From Gloeophyllum trabeum ATCC 11539 (taxonomy: Eukaryota > Basidiomycota > Agaricomycetes > Gloeophyllales > Gloeophyllaceae): a DNA stretch of 51,577 nt. Shown here in pieces: positions 22,317-38,360 of the stretch. The first letter of the stretch is position 1. Every line of letters starts with the position of its first letter. The position numbers and the translations under genes were made by a program. Under the pieces are notes generated by a model. It searched no databases and was not told the origin of the DNA. It saw only the letters and a list, made by a program, of their open reading frames with translations. The stretch covers positions 3,163,873-3,215,449 of the forward strand of contig NW_006920412.1 of NCBI RefSeq assembly GCF_000344685.1, read 5' to 3'.

Positions 22317-25312
22317 CTGGTTCGTTCCAGGCCGGCCTATGAATGCAGGGACAGGGAGGGCAAAGTCGAGACGATGTGCCGCGGTGCATCAAGCTATTTC
22401 GGTCGCGTGCCAATTTAACACCAGACCACCCTCGTTGATCGCGATGTTGTGCTTTTATTTCAGTTTCGTCTCCGATTCAGATGTGGACGGTGCTGCGTTT
22501 CTTCATCATCTGTCTATGTGTATGGGTGCTTCAGTATGGGCTTGCATGGTTCAGTGTCGATGCTGTTTGCGGATTCTCTTTCCTATTTATCGCCCCGTAT
22601 CCCTACATAGGTACACCAGTCACGACGCTAATGACCTCCCGCTGTACTATCTCCCCCTTCTGCTTAGTCCCTCTCGTTTATTGTACAAACCCTGGCAACA
22701 ATGAAAAGGGGATGTGGCTGGAGGCCGTCCGAAGTATCTGAACGACGGCGATTGGCTGATGGTTGGCGGACGGCCTCATATGGCAAATCCCGCCGCGAGC
22801 TCTTCTCATTGGTTGGCGTATACCCGTCCCGGTCGCTGCTGGTGTTCGAACTGCTGACTGAGCTCTTGTTGTTCAGCACTAGTAGCGGCAGGCACGACTG
22901 CCTTATTGCCATCGCAACTCTGGACTGCCCGATATTGTGTTCTTTGTGTCCAAACGCTGTATTCTCGGGTTGATCAGTGACTTCAAGAACATGGATTCCG
23001 CGTTTCCTGTGACACTGATAGCTTGCGTATGACGACAGGCGACCGGCGTGGTATCCTCGGGATGACGCTCATGAAGGGGCTCGGCTTTGTATGTGCGACT
23101 GGCTCTCTTGAAGCTGAAATCTCCCGTGATTTCGTACGGCTGGGAAACTCCTCCCAGCTGTCGCCGCCCCTCGTACGTCTACGTTGTACATGCCTTGCAG
23201 TTTGTGCGCGATAGCGTTCCCAGGTGCTCTGTATCCCTTGCAATTTGTATGTCGACGTCCGATACTGCACCGGCCCTGATTAATGATTCTCTGCGGCAGA
23301 CGCAAGTATCCGCAAGCTCTCCTTACCTGGGCCTGGCTGCGGCAGCGTTCGGAATCTCGGATCCGTTCAAGATCGAGTCGCACGCTTGCTTCTTCCTTTC
23401 CTGCCTTCGTGGCATATGCGCCTCTACTGCCCTATCAGTAGGACGCTGGATGGATTTCGCGGCGCGCCCGCACGGCTGACCGATAATCCTTTCCCGCTCG
23501 CGCTCCCTCGCGGGGCTGAAATGCCGCACCTTGGCCAGACCAGACGAGAGCTCCGGAGCCGGTGCAGCGCGGTAACTTCGGGGCCGACCCCACCCTGGCC
23601 CTGGCGTGCGCATCCACAAGCATGGCCAGCCATACCTTCTCCTTCTGCGAACCTCAGCTGTATCCTCGGGTCGATCTCTTGCGCATGACGGTGAGCAGCG
23701 GACGTGGCATCCTCGGGATGACGTCTCTTCGGACGCACTCGGACCTCGTATATGCGACTAGTTTGGCAGGCAGGCTTCCTCGCACCGCCGTGGTCTCGCT
23801 GCGTTGAGGGGCTGGTTCTGGTCTTTGCTAGCTAGATGGTGTCGGTCGAGGTTCTTGATTCCGCGGCAGTTCTGACACCCTGACTTCCGACTTTCATCCA
23901 TTACTGTCTAGTTATCTCCGGCTGGGATCATCGCGTCCGAGACGGGTGAGTCACCTATCGCTGAATCCCGGAGGAACCGTTGTCCGCCCATTCGCGACCG
24001 TGGTTGTCTATACATATCGGTACCTAGATGTCCTGTGGATCCTGATAATACGGGGAATCGCTCCTGCACGAGCTACAGCTTCCGGGAGTCTTCCTGGATG
24101 ACACGCTTCGTGATCGACTATTCCTGGCTAGGAGGCACTCGGTAGTGTGGTACTGCTAGACATGGCTTGGATGTGCGGAATGACAGTGGTCATTCATCAG
24201 CCACAGGCGATGTTTAGTGGCGACCATGCGTCCGAGCCACCTTGCTCGTCGAGGAGCAACATTTTTGGCCGTAGAACCTGCCGCGACTCCCGACTCTGGG
24301 AGCTCCATGCGACATGATGACTTACTGGCCAATGAGCGCTGAAGCTCATTCCGACCCGCACTACATCAAGCTTCCACCCAATGTAACTACGACGGTTCAT
24401 GTACTCTCGACTTCGGTGCTGCGCAGGTGATTGCCTTTCATTTCCGCAGTTCAATTATGGTTTCTATTCATTTCCAGCTCGATCGCTCTTCCTGATGTGC
24501 TGAGTGACACGTCGAGTCGGGCGCAGTGAAGATTTCGACTGTGAAGAACTCTTTCAGCGACATTCGCTCCATGTTGCACGAGTTTCGTCGCGTGCATCCA
24601 GGACGAGGTCCCTGCGCACTGGCAGTACTCTGGAAGGCATCCAACCGGAACGCAAACCAACCTCAAAAGATATTTCTGGCGATGGATTCTGACGTGAGCG
24701 TGCACTGGTAGAGCTCGACTACCGGGATCTGCACGCGCTGTTCAGCTAATATTTGTTCGAAGTTGACTACGTGCCTATAGGCACTCGTCCTAGGTGGTTG
24801 TTCGCCGCGGAAGGGAAGCCACTAACCCTCCTGTACTCCTGGTCCCTTTGGATCGGCTCCCTCAGGCTCAGCGTCGCTCACGCGACTCGATCTTCTGCCA
24901 GATCCTGTCGAGCTTCCCGCCTCGAGGCCGCCAGGGCATTTCGGTCTTGTGCAGGGATCGACGGGATGGAAACAGAACGGTGCTTCAAGGTCACGTGATG
25001 ATCGTGTTCTTTCTTCTGGTGGCTGAAGTGTACGCTGCGCTCTTTTAGCTGTTCGCTGCATCACTAAAGGCGCCATGTCCCTCCCGTCCTGTGGTCCAAT
25101 CATAGTACGCATGTGTCGGTAATTTTTGATAACGTGTTCCATTCACCCCAGGTCGTTGTGTCTGGTCCCCGGGGCTATTTTCAGGCTCCAGGGCGTCAGA
25201 TTATGCTATCTCCGGGTAGGCCAGCTAGATAAAAACCTAGCTTCTGTGTATGGCACACTAGGGAGGAATATTTCACCCGCTCATCCCCCGCCCGTCGCGT
25301 CTGTAGCTCGCG
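22317..25312. other. 3-kb gene-poor region with degenerate repeats
   Basis: No gene is recognised. An 11-bp inverted repeat (GAGGCCGTCCG) lies at 22721-22731 and 22767-22777. Two diverged direct copies of about 80 bp lie at 23022-23103 and 23680-23757; both contain GGGATGACG, CTCGG and TATGCGACT or TGTGCGACT. The right end must hold the ATPase promoter. Confidence 0.4.
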
Positions 25313-30260
<4,948 letters not shown>

Positions 30261-30326
30261 ACATACGGAATACCCGCTTTAGGATCAGAATACGTATGGT
30301 TGTCAGATAGTCTATTATTGTTTATG

Positions 30327-31138
30327 CTAGAGTCGGAAGAGATACGATCTGGTGAACGACTCGTGGTAACGCAGCGCGAGCGAGGAGAACGTCATGAGTG
30401 GCTCCCGCGCCATCACCCAAGCCCCGGACAGGACGGGGACGGCGGCGAGCAAGGCGGCGAGCCTACGCGCCCTGGCGCTCCAGCGCTTCCGATTCTTGAC
30501 GAGCGTGCTGAGTATGATGTTCATCCCCTCAGCGGCGTGCACGGCGACGCCCGCAACGAGGCCGGTGTACAAAATCCAGCTGCGCCACGGCCACGTCTGC
30601 AGGCCGACCTTGACGAACTCGTAGTCGAGCTCGGCCGGGCCGACGGCGTACACGGGGGGTCCAGAGTACGTCGGGTTGAGGCGGTGCGTGACGAAGTGGG
30701 CGGGGAGGAAGACGAAGAGCGTGGCGTACCCCGTGAGCGCGAGCGCGCTCGCGAGCGGGCGCGCGCGGCGCGGGGCGAGGAGGCGCTTCGTGGCGGCGGT
30801 GGCTGCGTGCACCGCAATCGGGCCGAGCACGAGCGCGGCCTCGCCGAGGGGCGTCTGGTAGTATTCCCTGCCCAGAAGCTGGTGCGCAGAACGCGACTAG
30901 ATTAACTGCCAAGATACCGAAACGGACGGAGGAAGAGGGGGGGGCGCACCATGACCTGCGAGGCGAGGGAAGACCCGCCGAGGTTCGCGAGGAGCGGCGC
31001 GGTGAGATGGATGGCGAGGAAGGTGCCGATGAACGCGCTCGAGCCCTGCGCGGCGCGCGTGAGCCACGGGAGGGCGGCGGCGCGCCAGGGTCTGGGAGAC
31101 TGGGGCGAGCCCGCGTCACGGTTACCCGGGGTCGACAT
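30327..31138 (-). CDS. MCP1: MCP1-like mitochondrial membrane protein
   Basis: There are two exons, 30950-31138 and 30327-30878, with a 71-bp intron in phase 0, and the product is 246 residues. About five membrane segments are visible: SSAFIGTFLAIHLTAPLLA, ALVLGPIAVHAATAA, LALTGYATLFVFLPAHFVTH, ILYTGLVAGVAVHAAEGMN and LLAAVPVLSGAWVMA. Histidines sit at helix ends. This matches the MCP1 transmembrane domain (former DUF1691). Yeast Mcp1 is a mitochondrial outer-membrane protein that suppresses loss of Mdm10 and binds Vps13 at contact sites. The usual length is 250-300 residues, so the model looks complete. The gene converges on the ATPase with only 66 bp between their stop codons. Confidence 0.75.
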
Positions 31139-31865
31139 GATAATGATAATTAGGATTTAACGGTACTGTAAATGCAGGGATAAATTGCGATTGCGTCGAT
31201 AGAGCGATCGCTTCCGCTGGTTCGAGATCACGAAGCGAAGGCGAAGGCGGAAGCTGCGACTTCTGAATCCAGAAAACGAACGGTGGACGAGTGGGTCCCA
31301 GGAATTCGAACACTGCAGTGGAAGCGAGCAAGCCAATCACGTGCGCCCTCTTCGCCGCCGCCCCGCCGGTGCGCGCTTTCCTCCCCACCGCGCCGTGGCT
31401 GCCAATGTCGGGCAAGGTGGTGAGTTTCTGTGGTACCGCGTGCTAACAAGCTTCAAGCTTCAAGCTACAAACGTCTTTGTCGATGCAGACCGAGATAGAG
31501 TTGTCGGCCTCAGGGTCGACGTCGATGTCGAGGGCCGGCGGATGCGGCGCTCGGTACCGTCGTCGGTCAAGAAAACCCCATTCCAATTCTAATTCAAAAA
31601 GAAAGGCTAGCAATACAGGAAGAGCGAATCGCATGCTACTATACATTGCTTTGCGTCAGCCGTCGAAACAAGTAATACCAACTTGAACTTCCAAGATAAC
31701 CAATAGGCCTGGGGCTGCGCTGCAGCGCTGGCTGAATTCGTGACAGAGATCGTGATATATACGCACAGGTAGTGACAGAGTCGTCGCCAAGTGTGGACGG
31801 ATGAATCGTGCTGAACGTCGAAGGGGCCGGCCCAGGTGAGTACATACTTGTTGCGCCGGGTACGC
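31139..31865. other. Intergenic stretch
   Basis: It holds the promoter of the MCP1-like gene and the 3' flank of the HMG-box gene. A repeated CTTCAAG word occurs at about 31450. No gene is seen. Confidence 0.4.
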
Positions 31866-33129
31866 TCACGCCATAGGCAGCTGCGCCGCGCGGAACCCCA
31901 GCTCGTCGATCCCTGCGCTGGTGGCCGCGTTGCTCGCAAAGTCCGGCCCGGGCTCGACCCAGATCATGGACGACCTGTGCCGCAGCGGCCGCGCGAGGCG
32001 CGCGAACTCCTCCTCGGGCGACTCCCCGTACGAGGCCTGGATGTACGTGTCGAACAGGCTTTGCTCCCACTGCTCGTGTCCGCCGGTGTGGACGAGCGCG
32101 GAGAAGAGCTCGTGCGAGTCCGCCGCGGCGGGGAGCAGGCTGGGGGCCGTCGGGACGTCTGGGTGCGTGCACTGTCAGCTCGGGTCCGTCCATGTCCTGC
32201 CGGAGGGGAAGGCTCACCTGGTGCGTGTGTCGCTGTGTCCGCGGGGTTGCCGAAGTCCATGTATGGTTGGTACGACGCAGCGTCTTGGGGATGGTTGTAC
32301 TGCTTCGCCGGCTCGTACTGTTCGTGCGGGAGATGCCAGGCGTCCTAGTGGTAGGGAGCGCGGTGAGCATCCCGCTGCCTCACTCGGGAGCAACGCTGAC
32401 TTACATCGCTAGGAGAAGCGGCTATGGCCGGGTACGAGTACCCCTGCGTGGCAGGATACCCCGCGAGGGTCGCCTGCGGCTGGAAATACGCCTGCGGGTA
32501 CGACTGCGACGGCACGATGACGGGCGACTGCGGCGGGTGCCGCAGCTCGGGCGAGCTCGCCGGCGTGGGCGTCGCGGGCTCGGGCGACGACGCCTCCGTG
32601 ACGCTCGCGGCGCTGCTCGTGCTGCCACTCCTCCTCCTCCTCGCCACGAGCTGCACGACGCCCCGCGCCGCCTGGCGCTTGCGGTCGGGGCGGTAGCGGT
32701 AGTCGGGGTACTTGCGCTCGTGCTCCTCCTTCTCGCGGGCGGCGAGCGCGCGGTAGTGCGCGCGGCGCGGCGGCGGGAGGCGGCGCCACGCCTCGGCGGC
32801 GCGCAGGGAGAGCGACTTTGTGGTGATGGGCGCGGCGCCGTGCGCGGCGTGCGCCCGGGCGTATTCGCAGCGGAAGATGATGAACTCGTTGCGCGGGCGC
32901 GGGATGCGCGGGCGGGGCGAGGGGGAGGGCGCGGGGGAGGCTGAGGAGGCGTCGGAGTGCTGCGCGGGCTGGGGATTAGCCACAAAGCTGCGGGGGCGGG
33001 AAGCGGGCCACTTACGGTGTCGAGGTATTGGTCGGGGCTGAGGGGGAAGACGACGACTTCGTCGACGGTATCATCGTCGGGCTCCCAGCCCAGGACGCGC
33101 GGGGTATACGAGTAGGTGTGCGCAGACAT
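31866..33129 (-). CDS. HMG-box transcription factor
   Basis: The four exons are 33016-33129, 32405-32968, 32218-32344 and 31866-32158, with introns of 47, 60 and 59 bp, and the product is 365 residues. The start at 33129 (MSAHTYSYTPRVLGWE) is in frame with the rest; an earlier ATG 45 bp upstream is possible. The HMG box covers about residues 60-130: RIPRPRNEFIIFRCEYAR, ITTKSLSLRAAEAWRRLPP, and HYRALAAREKEEHERKYPDYRYRP. This is the sequence-specific MATA/SOX-like kind found in fungal mating-type and pheromone-response regulators. The C-terminal part is rich in Pro, Tyr and Gln and ends PMA. A role in mating or development is only a family-level guess; no homeodomain or pheromone gene lies nearby. 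Confidence 0.82.
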
Positions 33130-35511
33130 GGTAAGGTCGAGGGGGGGTGGAGGCAGTGGCACCTGTTTATTCATTTTATAGCGTTCTTTTATCTAAGCAG
33201 CAGCCACTCGCAGTCTTTCTAGGCCCAGCGCGCGCTGTGGCGCGCCGGTAGATTTGGGGGGGCGTGCTATTGTCGGGCTCTGGCCGGTAACTAAACTGAC
33301 TATCCGCCGGTGATTTGAGGGCATCAGACGGCCCGATCCACGCTACCCGACCCGATCACGATCGAGATGGGCCCCAATCGGGCAACACGGGCTCCTCCGC
33401 CGGGATCCCAACGCTCTCCTGGCCGCGCTTCTCTATACCGAACGCCAGCGGGGCCGCTTCGGGCAGGACTCTCTCAAGGCAGGATCAGCGGTTTCCTTCT
33501 GTTTTGTTCGTGCAGGGCGCGGTCACGAGGCGGGTGCCCCTGCGCGCGTGGACGGGTGCGGCATATATCCCGCCGATCTGCTATATATTCCTGTTAGGGG
33601 AGGCTGACCGAGATCGGGCCACGCGTCCCACGTTTCGAGCAGGAGGGGGACTCAATTGGATGCGCTCACGCCATCGGGCCACGTTGTCCAGACGCTGCCA
33701 CGTTATCCGGCCAGCCACGAACGCGGCGCACTTGAAACGGCGTCCTGACTGCGACCCGGTGACAAAAGACATTGCTCGCTGGAATTGAGATGCGGATCGC
33801 GGGCATCCATTAAGCATGGTCCCCGGGGGCGGACCCCGATTCGCGACGCCAGCCACCCCGATTTCGCATCATCACCTGCACTGTTGTCGCTAATCACCAG
33901 CACTAGCATCCGCCGCGTCAGTCGTCGGCGATACTTTAACAGCTTTGGGTCATAGCGAACACTCCACCCAAGCCAGCGCATGCGTTATTGGCGCCGTCGT
34001 GTAATTGCAAGCCACGGAACGCCTCCGCCCTCTCCACGTCGCACCTTCCCCCCCTCCCCCTGTCCCTCACCAACGTAAGATCGAGCCCCCTGATCCTTTT
34101 ATCCTCCCTCGCTCTTATTCGGCTTGTACTCTACTCCTATTAGGGCGTCTCAGCAGTCCAAACCTAAATACTCGGCCACAGTCGTGGGTCGGTCTGAGAG
34201 ACAATTCAGCGAGGATTAGCTTCGTCTGGCGTAGCAACCGTCGCTAGCTTATCTATCGCGTCTCATTCGTCAGGCGGGGCCAGCGCGGTCTCATCTGCGC
34301 AGACAATAATTGGGTCGCCGGTGCTGTGTGCGTATTTGGCGCGTGGCTGAGCTCCCCGTCCCCCCTCTCTTCTCTCCTATCGTAGCTTCGGGACCGCGCT
34401 GGGTCATGCGTGTGTGTGTGCCTTCGCGCAGCGGTTTACCTTTGGCTGGAACGGCCTACCGTGCCTATAGGAGCGGCAACTATCCGCTCGGAAAATACCA
34501 TGAGGGAATGAACTAGTCCCCACGAATAACAGCCCTGTATCTCATTTCTCCATCCATCCTCGGCACGCTAGCACAGACAATAATCGTCCCCATTATCCCC
34601 CACCAAACCCGCGAACCTGTGGAGGGGCGACCCGATGCTTATCTAGATAACCGCCCGATGCGAACGAGATCGCCCGAGTGCCCGAGTGCGCATGCCATTT
34701 GGAGGTACTGTGGCCCTGCAGTTTGGCTCCATGCGTTGTCTGCCTGACAATTGGGCGATACGGCGTGAGGATGACACAGAGACAGGCTCAGTGCGCAGAC
34801 CAAGTACGATCGTTGTGCTTCCTTCAGGTTCATACCTTACTTTGCAGAAACATATGGCGATTGCTCTAATGTCAGACGGAACAATGCCAATGCCAGTGCC
34901 ATCCTGCCACCCAGTCCGTATTCTACAGCTTTAATCCACACATACGCAGCGTCGAGGAGAACGGATCCCGCGAAGAGAGGGGGGCAGTAGCTGGTGGGAC
35001 CCGGACATGTCGACGCCGAAGTGCGTGCCACAGACGAACACAGGCATTTTTATCCAGAGAAGAAGGACATACACACTCCGGTGAAGCTTCGAAGACACCC
35101 AATCAGTCCGAGCTTGTGCTTACGCCGGCTCGTATGTATCACAGCCACAGCCACAGGACCGCTCGTAGCTCAAGAACGCACACAGTTTACTTGTCCCGTC
35201 TCGAGTCCCGTGCGCATACGACCGGTTGTCGATGCTCGCAAGGACCCACTGGCAGCGCTTGATTTGGCTGGGAGGCACCTTGCTACGGTCGTGCGACCGT
35301 GTTGACTGTGTGCTCTGCCAACGACGCAAGCGATGCAGATACTCGGCCGAGGGAAGCTGTTCGCGATGACGAGCCGCCCATTTGCGTGCGCGGGGACAAG
35401 CGAGGCAGTGTCCCTATGTTGGGGATACTGATACCTTCTGAGTTTCAACCTGTGCGGAAGACTCGGGATGTCTTGCCGTGAGATTCTCGTCGTGGCGGAC
35501 TTCCCGCGATC

Positions 35512-35562
35512 ACTCACGACCTTGCAGCGAGTGGAACTTTCATGCGTTGCAAGGTCGTGAGT
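35512..35562. repeat. 15-bp perfect inverted repeat
   Basis: The arms ACTCACGACCTTGCA and its exact complement are separated by 21 bases. The position, about 460 bp upstream of dioxygenase copy 5, allows a regulatory role, but I see no second copy elsewhere. Confidence 0.6.
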
Positions 35563-35843
35563 CATCGATCTGGGTTGCATGACTTTGACATTGACATTCC
35601 CGTGGAGGGTCGGCGTCAGCTACAGATGCCTAGAGACGATCTGCCAACGCGTCAACGTTGTGTCAGTGACTATGACCACAGAAGACGTCCGTGCTAACAG
35701 CCTATACGATCATGTGTTGTGCTCGGGTCGTGAGTCAACCTCGATGTACGTATGGATCCGTGGCAGGATGTCACTTTCGGGACGGACGTGAGAGCCCCGC
35801 TGCGGGAGATCCGTATCTCGTCAGTATCCCAGCAGTGATTATA

Positions 35844-35859
35844 GGTAATTGTGGGTCCC
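35844..35859 (+). promoter_or_regulatory. Shared upstream motif of the dioxygenase family (copy 5)
   Basis: GGTAATTGTGGGTCCC lies 165 bp upstream of the copy 5 ATG, in the same orientation relative to the gene as before copies 2, 3 and 6. Here it is followed by GC. Confidence 0.62.
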
Positions 35860-36024
35860 GCCTTTTATGACTCCTGCTTACCGACGGCCCCGTCCACCCT
35901 CATGTCCTGCATGAGGTCGGTCCAAATGGTATATGAATCAGGTGAGAAAAATCAAACGAGCCATCGACGACTATCCCACTTTTCGACACTCTACCCTCCA
36001 TTGCACCACCCCTGGTCGAGTGCC

Positions 36025-37557
36025 ATGCCTGATCTCTCCGGCGAGCATCTAGCAGCGCTGAGAAGCGTGATAGTGGACAAGCCGCCTTACTGCAGCGGCG
36101 TATGCCCTGTAGCTCCCGACCACTTCCATCTCTTCTATAGCACGAATGGCGATGAAGCTAGGTGAGAGCGCCAGACCCTTTTAGCTCAGAACATCGCCTT
36201 ACGGGTGCCCATTGCGCGGGCATAGACGCATTGACATGTCCAAGGCTACTGAAGACGAAATAAAGCTGCTCGCGGACGTATGCAGCCCCGCTACCTTCGG
36301 CCGTAACAACGAAGACATTCTAGACGAGTCGTACCGGAAAGCCTGGAAGCTCGACAGGAGCAACTTCGGCTTGACGTTCCATCCGTTGGATCACGACGGT
36401 CTCGTCAAAGTGCTCCGTTCCGAGCTTCTTGAGGGCCACGACGAGAAGAAGCCTATCAAGGCAGAACTTTACAAGTTGAACATATACGGTCAGTCGAATC
36501 ATCTCGTCAAGCGATGTTGTCTGGACCGCTACTGACGCTCACTCCCCTAGGTCCGGGCTCGTTCTTCAAGGCTCACAAGGATACACCCAGAGCAGAGAAT
36601 ATGTTCGGGTCTTTGGTCGTGGTCTATCCGACTCCCCACGAAGGTGGCGCTCTCGTCCTTCGCCATGGAGAACAAGAGTGGAAGTTCGACTCCGGAGAAA
36701 TCCTAGGCGCCCAGGGTGAGCCTCGCTTGGCCTACGCTGCATTCTACGGCGACGTCGAGCACGAAGTCGCCCCCGTCGAGTCGGGATATCGTGTCACCTT
36801 GACCTACAACCTCTATTTCGCCGACACCGCGGACGCGGAGCCTTCAGACGCCAGTCTTTCGGTGTCGAAAACCCTTCAAGAGACGAAGTTCAGGGAGATG
36901 ATGCAGAGACTCCTGGACGATCCGACGTTCTTGCCGGAAGGAGGGAGCCTTGGCTTCGGCTTGAAATACCAATATCCAGTCGAGAATGGGAAAGACAAGT
37001 ACTGGGACATACCTGCGAAGTCGGTTTCCGTGGCACAGCGCTGCCTGAAGGGTAGCGACGCTGTGATCTCAAAGGTCGCCCAGGAGCTGTCGTTGCCGAC
37101 GTCAGTCAAGGTCCTCTACTTGAGTGACGACGACTCGTGGACCCCCACTGTCTTGCAGGACAACTTCCAGCCCATAGGCGACTGGATGACGGAGGAAGCC
37201 TTGCAATGGAACCTTCTTAGCGACGGTGGAGGGAAGATCCTCCAGTCCGTGCATAACGAGGAAGACGCCGAGGGTCGCGACTTGCACGACGCGTACTTGA
37301 AGTTCCCGAAGGAGAAGGTATATTGGGTGACGGATTGGACCGAGTATAATAAGTTTGCGGACCCGTATATGACGTACGGGAACGAGAGCGAGCTTGCGTG
37401 GGCTTATGGAAACCTATGCCTCATCGTCCGTGTCGAGCGATATGGGGAGGGGAATAGAGTGGCCATTCAGGCCGGGACGTCGGATACTGGGAAGAAGACC
37501 GGTCGGGGCAGGGCTCGTGGCAGGGCTCGGGGTAGGGCTCGTAAGGCGCGGGGCTAG
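36025..37557 (+). CDS. 2-oxoglutarate/Fe(II) dioxygenase-like protein, copy 5
   Basis: The exons are 36025-36161, 36226-36488 and 36551-37557. The introns are 64 and 62 bp in the family phases, and the product is 468 residues. Exon 1 (MPDLSGEHLAALRSVIVDK, PYCSGVCPVAPDHF) and exon 2 (RIDMSKATEDEI, CSPATFGRNNEDI, ELYKLNIYG) match the sister genes. The catalytic set is intact: H142 and D144 (KAHKDTPRAEN), H204 (YGDVEHEV) and R214 (SGYRVTLTYN). It ends in a basic GRGRARGRARGRARKARG tail coded by an imperfect tandem repeat of GGCAGGGCTCGT. That tail is absent from the other copies and could bind nucleic acid or act as a localisation signal. The substrate is unknown. Confidence 0.88.
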
Positions 37558-38360
37558 CAATACGGTCCGGCAAACCTATCTGTATGTGGTGACTATGAAG
37601 AGAAGCCCTTCGAGTCATCGAGTGAGAGGGGTGAGCTATAACTATAACACGTACAGATTATCTTCCGCAGGTGTAGTATACGCACAGGGTTAGCACTGAG
37701 TATTCGATCGCGGTTCTAGAATCACGGTTGCAAAATTGGAGGCTCATTGGGAGTCTATCCGATCACTGGCATGTACTTGGACGCATCACGAGTCATCCTC
37801 GGTTGAAGTACATTCTGTATATCAGTTCGTGGCATAAGTATCCGTGATCGTAAACGCGTACCTTCAAGTTCTCTCACAATTCACAACTGAATATAACTCA
37901 ATACGTTGAAGGGGATCCCAATCGAAAAGGATAGGAGTTCAAGGGTAATCGCTTCGTTCGAGCCGCTGTCTCTGGTTACTGCTCCGTCTGCACCTATTTG
38001 CGTGTTAATAATCACGAACCACTCCATCGTTCCAGGATAGAACGGATCTCGTCCTCCCATAGGGAAATACAGGATGACTCGCCGACCCCCCGCCCTTACC
38101 GTACGTCTCTTTCGGTCCCGGACCTTGGGAGAGAGGGGTAAATACCGTTTCCGGCCAACCGAGCTGGGCACTATGCCACTATACTTTAGAGGTAATTGTG
38201 GGTCCCACCTTCACTGACTCCTCTCCCAAGGTACCGATCCGCCTCATGTCGCACATGAGGACGGTTCCTCCCGCATAATGACCAGCCGAACAGGCTCAAG
38301 ACGGTTGTTGTCCCGGGCCTTCTATTACCCCACGCTACTCTGCATTTTCTAGCGAGTATC
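37558..38360. other. Intergenic stretch between dioxygenase copies 5 and 6
   Basis: This is the head-to-tail spacer with the conserved motif at 38191-38206. Nothing else is recognised. Confidence 0.45.
38191..38206 (+). promoter_or_regulatory. Shared upstream motif of the dioxygenase family (copy 6)
   Basis: GGTAATTGTGGGTCCC, followed by AC, lies 154 bp upstream of the copy 6 ATG. The wider context (TTTAGAG before, ACCTTCACTGACTC after) closely matches the copy 2 promoter on the other strand. Confidence 0.65.

Larger units (their letters stand above)
33130..36024. other. 2.9-kb gene-poor region
   Basis: I find no convincing gene. A perfect 15-bp inverted repeat lies at 35512-35526 and 35548-35562 (arm ACTCACGACCTTGCA, loop 21 bases). 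The dioxygenase motif at 35844-35859 marks the right end. The left end is the promoter side of the HMG-box gene. Confidence 0.4.

Noticed and set aside
30529..31119. 196-codon Arg/Ala/Pro-rich frame over the MCP1-like gene
   Set aside because: It is another frame of the same GC-rich exons; the MCP1-like frame has the membrane helices.
32422..33174. Long Arg/Pro/Ser-rich frame antisense and offset in the HMG-box gene
   Set aside because: It is a frame shadow; the spliced HMG-box model explains the same bases with conserved residues.
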